This document shows positions 50,608-58,350 of a stretch of DNA of 64,000 nucleotides, one piece after another. The notes beneath the pieces were generated by a model. That model ran no database searches. It was not told the DNA's origin and saw only the letters and a program-made list of their open reading frames with translations. The position numbers and the translations under genes were made by a program. Positions within the stretch are counted from its first letter, which is position 1; each line of letters opens with the position of its first letter. The stretch covers positions 1 to 64,000 of the forward strand of contig NZ_NESK01000004.1 of the NCBI RefSeq assembly GCF_003063415.1. Direction: 5' to 3'. Origin of the DNA: Limnohabitans sp. 2KL-17. GTDB taxonomy: Bacteria; Pseudomonadota; Gammaproteobacteria; Burkholderiales; Burkholderiaceae_C.

Positions 50608-52002
50608 TCAGCTGCCCGCCACCTTCATGCGATTGACCAGAATCGAGCCCGTGCTCTTGGCACCCATGTTGTAGGCGTCTGCGCCAATGGCCTCGATGCC
50701 CATGAACATGTCCTTGAGGTTGCCGGCGATGGTGATCTCGTGCACGGGGTAGGCGATCTGGCCGTTTTCAACCCAGAAGCCGCTGGCACCGCGTGAATAG
50801 TCGCCCGTGACGTAATTCACGCCCTGCCCCATCAACTCGATCACGAACAAGCCGGTGCCCAGTTTGCGCAGCATCGCATCAAGGTCATCGCCTGCCTGAG
50901 TGAGGCGCGAGGTCAGCGTCAGGTTGTGCGAGCCCCCGGCGTTGCCCGTGGTCTTCATGCCCAACTTGCGCGCTGAGTAGCTGCTCAAGAAGTAGCCTTC
51001 GACACGCCCACCTGTGACCACCTTGCGTCGCACGGAGCGCACGCCCTCGTCGTCAAAAGGCGAGCTGCCTTTGCCGCGCATCACAAACGGGTCTTCTTCA
51101 ACGTCAATGTGTTTCGGGAAGACCTTTTTACCCAGTGAATCGAGCAAAAAGCTGCTCTTGCGGTACAGCGCCCCACCACTCACTGCCTGCACAAAACCAC
51201 CCAGAAGGCCCGCGGCCACCGGCGATTCAAACAGCACCGGGCATTCGGTCGTGGCAATCTTGCGAGCACCCAGGCGCGACAAGGCGCGCTCGGCAGCATA
51301 GCGGCCCACCACCTCGGGCGCAGCCAGGTCCGGGGCTGAACGCATCGAGGTGTACCAAGCATCGCGCTGCATTTCGGCGTTGCGCCCCGGCAGCTTGGCA
51401 ATGGGGGCCACCGAAACACTGTGGCGCGAACTGGCATAGCCCCCCCGAAAGCCATGGGTGTGGGCACTGAAGAAATGGCTTTGCTGGGCAGACACGGCAG
51501 CGCCGTCACTGTTGGTGATGCGGCGGCTGGTTTGCAGCGCAGCGGCCTCACATTGCAAGGCCAGGCGAGCCGCTTGTTCGCTGTTGATCGACCAAGGGTG
51601 AAACAAGTCAAGGTCGCGGTGTTTCGTCTCGATATCGGCTTCATCGGGCAAACCGGCCATAGGGTCTTCGGCTGTGAAACGGGCAATATCGTAGGCGGCT
51701 TGCACCGTGCGCTCGATCGCCGCTTTGGAAAAATCCGAGGTGCTGGCGTTGCCCCGGCGGTGCTTCACATACACCGTCACGCCCAGCGATTTATCACGGT
51801 TTCGCTCCACATTTTCGAGTTCGCCCTTGCGCACGCTGACCGACAAACCGCAGCCTTCCGAGGCTTCGGCACCGGCATTGGTGGCGCCCAGCTTTTTCGA
51901 ATGTTTCAGGGCAATGTCCACCAAGCCCTCGAAATGGTCACGGGAATAGCTGAAGCCATCATGCGGTTGTGATGAGGCGGTGACAGGGGTGTTTTTTTTC
52001 AC
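50608..52002 (-). CDS. pmbA: PmbA/TldE-family metalloprotease subunit
   Basis: A 464-residue protein of the TldD/PmbA family. With TldD (TldE=PmbA) it matures microcin-type peptides and degrades other peptides. Family text includes GCGLSVSVRKGELENVERNRDKSLGVTVYVKHRRGNASTSDFS and GNAGGSHNLTL; it lacks TldD's HExxxH motif, as PmbA does. No ATG is near the homology start; the chosen GTG (52002) reads VKKNTPVTASS and has an A8 run. Convergent with yqeY and divergent from darP. Confidence 0.88.
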   Translation of the reverse strand: MKKNTPVTASSQPHDGFSYSRDHFEGLVDIALKHSKKLGATNAGAEASEGCGLSVSVRKGELENVERNRDKSLGVTVYVKHRRGNASTSDFSKAAIERTVQAAYDIARFTAEDPMAGLPDEADIETKHRDLDLFHPWSINSEQAARLALQCEAAALQTSRRITNSDGAAVSAQQSHFFSAHTHGFRGGYASSRHSVSVAPIAKLPGRNAEMQRDAWYTSMRSAPDLAAPEVVGRYAAERALSRLGARKIATTECPVLFESPVAAGLLGGFVQAVSGGALYRKSSFLLDSLGKKVFPKHIDVEEDPFVMRGKGSSPFDDEGVRSVRRKVVTGGRVEGYFLSSYSARKLGMKTTGNAGGSHNLTLTSRLTQAGDDLDAMLRKLGTGLFVIELMGQGVNYVTGDYSRGASGFWVENGQIAYPVHEITIAGNLKDMFMGIEAIGADAYNMGAKSTGSILVNRMKVAGS

Positions 52003-52105
52003 AGAAATGGTCTCAAAGCAGAGTGTGAGCGTGCTGCTCGCGGTGGTCGCTATGATACTTGCCACCCAGCCTGTGCGCTGTCCTAGAGAACGAGTTCCCC
52101 CAGTC

Positions 52106-52771
52106 ATGTCCCGTAAACCCAAAAAAGGCTATTTCGTCCGTGGTCAATTTGTTGCCGAAGGCAGCGAACTCGACCTGGAGTACAAGCGCGAACTCAAAGG
52201 CGGCCTGGAAGGTCCCAGCCGGACCGAACTCAAGCGCGAAAGCACCGAGTTACAAGAGCTGGGCACACAGTTGCTCACCTTGCGTCGTGACCTGATGGAT
52301 GGTCTGAACCTGCCCGACAAACTGGCCGATGGCCTGGTTGAGGCCAACCGCATCACCAACTTTGAAGGCAAACGCCGCCAGATGCAGTTCATCGGCAAGC
52401 AAATGCGTTTGCTCAGTCCCGAAACACTGCAAAGCGTGCGCGAGGCGCTGGACATCCAACGCCTGGGCAGTGCCAAAGACACCCAATCGCTGCACTTGGC
52501 AGAAGCCTGGCGCGACCGCCTGATTGCCGACGATGCCGCCGTGGGCGAATGGCTCGCGCACTACCCGCAAACCGACATCCAGCAACTGCGCGCCTTGGTG
52601 CGGCAAGCCCGCAAGGACGCCGTACCCGTGACCAACGCGGCCGTCTCGCAAGGCCTGGCACCGCGCCAAAGCCGCGCCTACCGCGAAATGTTCAAACTGG
52701 TCCGAAGTATCCTGACCGGTGGCGAAAGCGATGCCAGCGACGACATACCCGAGGAGGCCAACGATGAGTGA
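52106..52771 (+). CDS. darP: Ribosome-associated protein DarP/YjgA (DUF615)
   Basis: A 221-residue protein of the YjgA family, which associates with late 50S assembly intermediates. Text includes MSRKPKKGYFVRGQFV, KRESTELQELGTQLLTLR and EALDIQRLGSAKDTQSLHLAEAWRDRL. The last eight bases overlap the mog start. The longer frame to 51980 was not used because homology begins at MSRKPKKG. Confidence 0.92.
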   Translation: MSRKPKKGYFVRGQFVAEGSELDLEYKRELKGGLEGPSRTELKRESTELQELGTQLLTLRRDLMDGLNLPDKLADGLVEANRITNFEGKRRQMQFIGKQMRLLSPETLQSVREALDIQRLGSAKDTQSLHLAEAWRDRLIADDAAVGEWLAHYPQTDIQQLRALVRQARKDAVPVTNAAVSQGLAPRQSRAYREMFKLVRSILTGGESDASDDIPEEANDE

Positions 52772-53360
52772 AGCCCGCTACGACCCTGTCCGGATCGGCA
52801 TCGTCTCGATCAGTGACCGTGCCAGCGCAGGCGTTTACGAAGACAAAGGTCTGCCGGCCCTGCAAGATTGGCTGACCCGCGCCCTGCTCAACCCCATCGG
52901 CTTTGAGCCACGCCTGATTCCCGACGAAAAAGACCGCATCAGTGCCACCTTGATCGAACTGGTGGACGCCGGTTGCAGCCTGGTCCTGACCACGGGCGGC
53001 ACCGGCCCAGCTTTGCGCGATGTGACCCCTGAGGCGACTTTGGCCGTGGCCGACAAGGAAATGCCCGGCTTTGGCGAGCAAATGCGCCAGATCAGCCTGA
53101 AATTCGTCCCGACCGCGATCCTGTCACGGCAAGTGGCCGTGATCCGAGGCCAAAGCCTGATCATCAACTTGCCGGGGCAACCCAAATCAATCACTGAAAC
53201 GCTAGAAGGCCTGAAAGACGCCGACGGACAATCCTTGGTGCATGGCATCTTTTCTGCTGTGCCGTATTGCATCGACTTGATTGGCGGCCCCTACATGGAA
53301 ACGCGCGACGAAGTCTGCAAAGCCTTTCGGCCCAAGAGCGCCATCCGCGCAGCGCGCTGA
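52764..53360 (+). CDS. mog: Molybdopterin adenylyltransferase Mog
   Basis: A 198-residue MoCF-domain enzyme that adenylates molybdopterin in Moco synthesis. RIGIVSISDRASAGVYEDKGLPALQDW (near residues 9-35) and LVLTTGGTGPALRDVTPEAT are the MoCF signatures, with KPSEIDVIIGQP replaced by LPGQPKSITETLEGL. A GAGGAGG ribosome-binding site lies within darP and the start overlaps its stop. Its presence fits molybdenum use, although no other moa/moe genes are in the window. Confidence 0.94.
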   Translation: MSEARYDPVRIGIVSISDRASAGVYEDKGLPALQDWLTRALLNPIGFEPRLIPDEKDRISATLIELVDAGCSLVLTTGGTGPALRDVTPEATLAVADKEMPGFGEQMRQISLKFVPTAILSRQVAVIRGQSLIINLPGQPKSITETLEGLKDADGQSLVHGIFSAVPYCIDLIGGPYMETRDEVCKAFRPKSAIRAAR

Positions 53361-53734
53361 GACCAGGCAAGCCCGACGCACGTAATTGCCACCAGTGCGG
53401 GGCCACTTTGCCCGATGCCAGCCTTTAAATACAACACTGACGACAACCAACCGGGCCCGTCGCCCTGGGTTAACCATTCGATTTGGGTATAATCCTTTTT
53501 CTCGGCAAGAGCGACAGCAGCACCTCCGGCTAGACCACCGCCACAGCGCGACGCCCCCATGCGGGCAGGTCACCGTTCCGCAAGGACTGCACACCAAATG
53601 TTCGCCCCACATCTTGCCTTTGCAGATCTTTCACCCACATAAGGTGTTGATCCGTGTCCTACAAGCCCGCGCCGGGATGTATTTGGCGCTGACTGTGTCT
53701 GTTTCCTAGTATGTTTTGAAGTTCTGAGGTGCTC
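53361..53734 (+). promoter_or_regulatory. Long leader region of rpoD
   Basis: This 374-bp stretch has no convincing gene. A TATAAT -10 at 53488-53493 with a weak -35 (CTGGGT at 53465-53470, 17 bp spacing) implies a rpoD transcript with a leader of about 230 bases. A TGAGG site precedes the ATG at 53735. No riboswitch class was recognised; the leader may carry regulation (for example temperature or stringent response) that cannot be read by eye. Confidence 0.45.
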
Positions 53735-56233
53735 ATGCCTGTTCAAAAGTCGAAGAAGCCTGCCCAGGCCCCTGCCAAATCCAAAATCGTTGCCAAAACC
53801 GCCGTTGCCAAAAAAGCCCCCGCGCCAGTCGCCAAGGCCCAAGCAACCAGCAAGGTGGCTGCCAAAGCACCCGCCAAAAAGCCCGCCCCCGTGGTGAGCC
53901 AGGCCAAAGTGCCTGCCAAACCGGCAGCCAAGGCAGTCCCCAATGCGGTCAAAGCAACAGCGCCCCGGGCGACTCCTGCCCTGCCTGTGAAGAAAGCCGC
54001 ATCCGTGCCCGCCAAGAAATCTGAAGTCGTTGAGAAAAAACCCGCTGCAAAAGCCAAAGAGGCCGTTGCAGCCGTGGAAGTGAAGAAAACCGCCAAAGTG
54101 GCCAAAGCCGCCGCACCAGCACAAACCACCAAGCCTGCCGCCCCCAAGGCCACAGGCGCCAAGCGCGGCCCCAAGAAAAAAGGCAGCATTGCCGAGCCCA
54201 GCCTGGAAGATGATCTGGAGATCGAAGCCGACCTTGAAGGCGAACCGGTGGTAGAAACCGGCTCCGAGACCGCCGAAAAGGTCAAGCCCCTGCGCATGAA
54301 AATCAGCAAGGCGAAAGAACGCGCCCTGATGAAGGAATTCGGCCTGGACGAAACCGTCCTGACCGAAGCCGAGATGAAGCAGCGCCGTGACCGCCTGAAA
54401 GCCCTGATCAAACTGGGCAAAACCCGCGGCTACCTGACCAACGGGGAAATCAGCGACCACCTGCCCGACAAACTGGTCGATGCCGAAACCCTGGAAGTGG
54501 TGATCGCCACGCTGAACGACCTGGGTGTGGCGGTGTACGAGCAGACGCCCGATGCCGAGAGCATGATCATCACGGACAACGCGCCCACGGGTTCGACCGA
54601 AGAAGAGGCCGAAGAAGCCGCCGAAGCCGCTTTGTCCACCGTGGACAGCGAGTTCGGCCGCACCACCGACCCAGTACGCATGTACATGCGCGAGATGGGC
54701 ACCGTTGAGCTGCTGACCCGCGAAGGCGAAATCGAGATTGCCAAGCGCATTGAAGGCGGCTTGATGGACATGATGGCCGCGATCAGTGCATCGCCCGCCA
54801 CCATTGCCGAAATCTTGCGCCTGGCCAATGAAATCCGCGAAGGAAAAATCGTCATCTCCACCGTGGTGGACGGTTTTGCCAACCTGAACGAAGCCGACGA
54901 CTATGTGGCCGAAGAAGATTTCGACGAATTTGACGAATCGGACGACGACGACGGCAAAGGTGGCTCCAAGGCGCTGACCAAAAAGCTCGAGGAGCTGAAA
55001 AACCAGGCCCTGGAACGCTTTGCCCGCATCACCGAATACTTTGAAAAAGTGCACAACGTGTACGACCAGGAAGGCTGGGGCTCCCCGGCTTATGTCAAAG
55101 TTCAGTCGGCCCTGTCCGAAGAACTGATGACCATTCGTTTCACCGCCAAAACCATTGAAAAATTGTGCGACATGGTGCGCGGCCAAGTCGACGATGTGCG
55201 CAAGAAAGAACGCGAACTGCGCCGCATCATTGTGGACAAATGTGGCTTTCCGCAAGAGCAGTTCATTGCCGAATTCACGGGCCGTGACAAAAACGGCAAA
55301 CGCATCGAGTCGCAGTTGCTCAACCTCAAATGGATTGAGAAGCAAGCCGCCGCGGGTAAGAGCTGGAGCGCGGTCATGGGCCGCAACATTCCACCCGTGC
55401 AAGACCTGCAGCAAAAGCTGATGGACTTGCAATCGCAAGTGGTGGTGCCGCTGGATGAACTGAAAGACATCAACAAGCGCATGAACGCTGGAGAGCGCTC
55501 CTCACGCGATGCCAAAAAAGAGATGATCGAGGCCAACTTGCGCCTGGTGATCTCGATTGCCAAAAAGTACACCAACCGCGGCCTGCAGTTCCTCGACCTG
55601 ATCCAGGAAGGCAACATCGGCTTGATGAAAGCCGTGGACAAGTTCGAATACCGCCGGGGCTATAAGTTCTCGACCTACGCCACTTGGTGGATCCGTCAGG
55701 CCATCACCCGCTCCATTGCGGACCAGGCCCGCACGATCCGCATTCCCGTGCACATGATCGAGACCATCAACAAGATGAACCGCATTTCGCGCCAGCACTT
55801 GCAGGAATTCGGCTTCGAGCCCGATGCCTCGATCTTGGCCGAGAAGATGGAAATCCCGGAAGACAAGATCCGCAAGATCATGAAGATCGCCAAAGAGCCG
55901 ATCTCGATGGAAACGCCGATCGGTGACGACGACGACAGCCATCTGGGTGACTTCATCGAAGACAGCACGCACACCGCGCCCATCGATGCAGCCCTGCAAG
56001 CGGGTCTGCGCGATGTGGTCAAGGACATCCTGGACAGCCTGACCCCCCGCGAAGCCAAAGTGCTGCGCATGCGTTTTGGCATCGAGATGTCCACCGACCA
56101 CACCTTGGAAGAAGTGGGCAAGCAGTTCGACGTGACCCGTGAACGCATCCGCCAGATCGAAGCCAAGGCGCTGCGCAAGCTCAAGCACCCCAGCCGCAGC
56201 GACAAGCTGCGCAGCTTCATCGACACGATGTAA
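53735..56233 (+). CDS. rpoD: RNA polymerase primary sigma factor RpoD (sigma-70)
   Basis: An 832-residue protein, far longer than E. coli RpoD (613). Residues about 1-185 form an extension rich in K, A and P, then acidic; region 1.1 follows, then 1.2 ([21 protein letters not shown]), an acidic non-conserved stretch ([14 protein letters not shown]), region 2 ([46 protein letters not shown]) and region 4 ([54 protein letters not shown]). All core sigma regions are intact. Long RpoD extensions are common in Comamonadaceae. The leader is about 230 bases, and the gene ends in a strong terminator. Confidence 0.97.
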   Translation: MPVQKSKKPAQAPAKSKIVAKTAVAKKAPAPVAKAQATSKVAAKAPAKKPAPVVSQAKVPAKPAAKAVPNAVKATAPRATPALPVKKAASVPAKKSEVVEKKPAAKAKEAVAAVEVKKTAKVAKAAAPAQTTKPAAPKATGAKRGPKKKGSIAEPSLEDDLEIEADLEGEPVVETGSETAEKVKPLRMKISKAKERALMKEFGLDETVLTEAEMKQRRDRLKALIKLGKTRGYLTNGEISDHLPDKLVDAETLEVVIATLNDLGVAVYEQTPDAESMIITDNAPTGSTEEEAEEAAEAALSTVDSEFGRTTDPVRMYMREMGTVELLTREGEIEIAKRIEGGLMDMMAAISASPATIAEILRLANEIREGKIVISTVVDGFANLNEADDYVAEEDFDEFDESDDDDGKGGSKALTKKLEELKNQALERFARITEYFEKVHNVYDQEGWGSPAYVKVQSALSEELMTIRFTAKTIEKLCDMVRGQVDDVRKKERELRRIIVDKCGFPQEQFIAEFTGRDKNGKRIESQLLNLKWIEKQAAAGKSWSAVMGRNIPPVQDLQQKLMDLQSQVVVPLDELKDINKRMNAGERSSRDAKKEMIEANLRLVISIAKKYTNRGLQFLDLIQEGNIGLMKAVDKFEYRRGYKFSTYATWWIRQAITRSIADQARTIRIPVHMIETINKMNRISRQHLQEFGFEPDASILAEKMEIPEDKIRKIMKIAKEPISMETPIGDDDDSHLGDFIEDSTHTAPIDAALQAGLRDVVKDILDSLTPREAKVLRMRFGIEMSTDHTLEEVGKQFDVTRERIRQIEAKALRKLKHPSRSDKLRSFIDTM

Positions 56234-56257
56234 GCCTGCTTCAGACCTTGATCAAAG

Positions 56258-56289
56258 GCCTCCCTTCTGCAAAGAAGGGAGGCTTTTTT
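56258..56289 (+). terminator. Intrinsic terminator of rpoD
   Basis: GCCTCCCTTCT-GCAA-AGAAGGGAGGC is a perfect 11-bp stem with a GCAA tetraloop, followed by six Ts. It lies 24 bp after the rpoD stop. Confidence 0.95.
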
Positions 56290-56295
56290 CATGGC

Positions 56296-56329
56296 TTGAA
56301 TTTTTTTAATTCATAAATACTAAATTCAA
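56296..56329. promoter_or_regulatory. Inverted repeat in the AT-rich leader of the Crp-SBP-GGDEF operon
   Basis: TTGAATTT (56296-56303) and AAATTCAA (56322-56329) are perfect 8-base arms 18 bp apart in an unusually AT-rich region (56290-56442) before the Crp/Fnr-type gene. The region could hold promoters and an operator for autoregulation; no consensus FNR or CRP box was recognised. Confidence 0.35.
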
Positions 56330-56442
56330 TCATCGGGATTAAACCGCTCTCAAATAAAGGATTGAAAACCCACTGGATATGTTCGACAAATAACATTAGA
56401 GTGCTGAAAAATACCCAATAATAAATAGCATAAGGATAAAAA

Positions 56443-57126
56443 ATGGCAAGTCCACGCAGCAACTGGATGATCAATCAACTGAATTATGAAAAATACGAGA
56501 AACTCCTGCCGCACTTCGTACTGAACAGTCTTGAAGTCGGTCAGTGGGTGTTCCGCCCGCACGAGATCATTCGGCATGTGTACTTTCCGGTGAGCGCCAT
56601 CATCTCGATGCAAATCGACACATCGGACGGCTTCAGCGCAGACATTGTCCTGGTGGGCAAGGAGGGCATGGTCGGCAGCGGCGTCATGGGCGGCAACCAG
56701 ACCTTCAGTCGCGCCCGAGTGAAGTTTTCAGGGCTTGCCTACAAATTGCCGGTGGACATTTTTCTGTCCGAACTGGGCCACGACAGCGCATTTCTCAAGA
56801 TCTGGATGGCCGTCACACGCCAGATGATTTTGCAAATTGCCATGCCCACCGTCTGCAGCAGCAGACACAGCAATGAGCAGCAGGTGATTCGCTGGATCCT
56901 CAACACGCTGGACAAAACCCAAGGACAGGTCTTGCAGATCACCCACCAGGAGATGGCTGAAATTCTGGGCATTCGCAGGGAGTCGGTCACCATGACCGCC
57001 GGCAAATTGAGCCATGAGGGCTTGATCGAAATCTCACGAGGCCAACTGCATGTCCTGGATCGGCCCCAACTGGAAGCCCGAGCCTGCGAGTGCTACAAGG
57101 CCATGAACCCAGTGGCCATGCAATGA
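56443..57126 (+). CDS. Crp/Fnr-family transcriptional regulator
   Basis: A 227-residue protein with an N-terminal cyclic-nucleotide-like beta roll (LEVGQWVFRPHEIIRHVYFPVSAIISMQI, about residues 30-58; VLVGKEGMVGSGV near 70-82) and a C-terminal winged helix (LQITHQEMAEILGIRRESVTMTAGKLSHEGLIEISRGQLHVLD, about 168-210). There is no FNR-type cysteine cluster at the N-terminus (first cysteine near 138), so it is not an oxygen sensor of FNR type; the phosphate-binding cassette is degenerate. Its stop overlaps the next gene (ATGA). It may autoregulate the operon and answer to a nucleotide or other ligand. Confidence 0.88.
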   Translation: MASPRSNWMINQLNYEKYEKLLPHFVLNSLEVGQWVFRPHEIIRHVYFPVSAIISMQIDTSDGFSADIVLVGKEGMVGSGVMGGNQTFSRARVKFSGLAYKLPVDIFLSELGHDSAFLKIWMAVTRQMILQIAMPTVCSSRHSNEQQVIRWILNTLDKTQGQVLQITHQEMAEILGIRRESVTMTAGKLSHEGLIEISRGQLHVLDRPQLEARACECYKAMNPVAMQ

Positions 57127-58349
57127 GATCCATCGTGGGTTTTGTCAACTCCTTGAAACATGCAAATCGTGCCCTGGGCCTGGCGCTGCTCGCCAGCACA
57201 TGCTCATGCTACACCCACGCAAAAACCCCGGCCAACCTGCTCAACCCGCCGGTATGGATTGGCTTTGACGACGCCTACGGGCTAAAGACCAATACCTCGG
57301 CACAGGCCATCGAATGGGGCATCCAGGCGGCCATGGAAGAGATCAATACCGCAGGGGGCGTACTGAATGGCCGCCCCCTGAAACTGATCACCACCGACAA
57401 CCAGGGCATCTCGGCAAGGGGCAAAGACAACTTTATTCAACTGGCTGGCACCAAGGACCTGGTTGCCGTGCTGACCGGAAAATACAGCCCGATCAGCGTC
57501 GCGATACTGCCTGAGGCCCATCGACTGAACGTGCCCCTAATCAGTGTGTGGGGCTCAGCCGACCCCATCACGGACCACGCTTACAAACCCTCCTATTCTT
57601 TTCGCGTCTCGCTCAAGGACGATTGGGGGATCGAAGCGATGATGAAGCGCCTGTCGGCCAAATACAGCGTCAGGCAAGCCTGCGCCATCTTGCCCAACAA
57701 CGCATGGGGGCGATCTGCAGTCAACGTCATTCGAACAAAGTCATCCCAAAACTCGGTCCGTTTTCCGATGATTCGTTGGTACAACTGGGGCGACACCTCG
57801 TTCAAGGACCACTACCAGGCCTGCATGGATTCTCGAACCCAAGGGCTGCTTTTTGTGGGCAATGAAAAAGAAGGCGCCATCTTGATCAAGGAAATTGCCG
57901 CGCAACCCCACACCCTGCGACTGCCCGTGGTCTCGCACTGGGGTGCTGTGGGGGGCACCTTACACGAGCTGGCCAAAGATGAGTTGCCCAGGGTCAGGGT
58001 GGACTTCATTCAGACCTTCACCTTCATCAACAACAAGCGGCCCCGCGCGGTTTATTTGGCCAATTGGATTCAGAAAAAAAATGACCTCAAAAGCCCAAAC
58101 GACATTCCAAGCCCCATGGGTGCAGCCCATGCCTATGACACCGTGCACCTGATCGCAAGTGCCCTTCAGATCGCACAAACCACCGCACCGCCCAAAATCA
58201 GGCATGCACTGGAAAGACTGCCAGCCTTCAATGGCGCTGTCCGGCACTACACCCCAGCATTTTCAGAAAATCGGCACGATGCGCTGGACAAATCACAAGT
58301 GCTGTTTGTCAAACTTTCGCCTTCTGGCCAATTAACACCGCAAGATTGA
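57123..58349 (+). CDS. Periplasmic ABC-type (urea/branched-chain type) binding protein, orphan
   Basis: A 408-residue protein with a signal sequence (about residues 1-34, ending THAK) and a type I periplasmic-binding fold: VWIGFDDAYGLKTNTSAQAIEWGIQAAMEEINTAGGVLNGRPLKLITTDNQG (about 43-94), then FIQLAGTKDLVAVLTGKYSPISVA and PLISVWGSADPITDHAYKPSYSFRVSLKDDWG. No permease or ATPase genes follow; the next gene, one base after the stop, is a membrane GGDEF-EAL protein. The arrangement suggests a sensory binding protein rather than a transporter component. It overlaps the Crp-type gene by four bases. Confidence 0.9.
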   Translation: MRSIVGFVNSLKHANRALGLALLASTCSCYTHAKTPANLLNPPVWIGFDDAYGLKTNTSAQAIEWGIQAAMEEINTAGGVLNGRPLKLITTDNQGISARGKDNFIQLAGTKDLVAVLTGKYSPISVAILPEAHRLNVPLISVWGSADPITDHAYKPSYSFRVSLKDDWGIEAMMKRLSAKYSVRQACAILPNNAWGRSAVNVIRTKSSQNSVRFPMIRWYNWGDTSFKDHYQACMDSRTQGLLFVGNEKEGAILIKEIAAQPHTLRLPVVSHWGAVGGTLHELAKDELPRVRVDFIQTFTFINNKRPRAVYLANWIQKKNDLKSPNDIPSPMGAAHAYDTVHLIASALQIAQTTAPPKIRHALERLPAFNGAVRHYTPAFSENRHDALDKSQVLFVKLSPSGQLTPQD

Positions 58350-58350
58350 A

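Noticed and set aside
53570-55438. Minus-strand open frame of 622 codons rich in glycine and phenylalanine opposite rpoD
   Set aside because: It mirrors the Lys/Ala-rich rpoD extension on the other strand and has no independent gene features.
56289-56474. Short hydrophobic minus-strand open frame before the Crp-type gene
   Set aside because: It overlaps the rpoD terminator and the Crp start and arises from an AT-rich stretch; no ribosome-binding site is visible.
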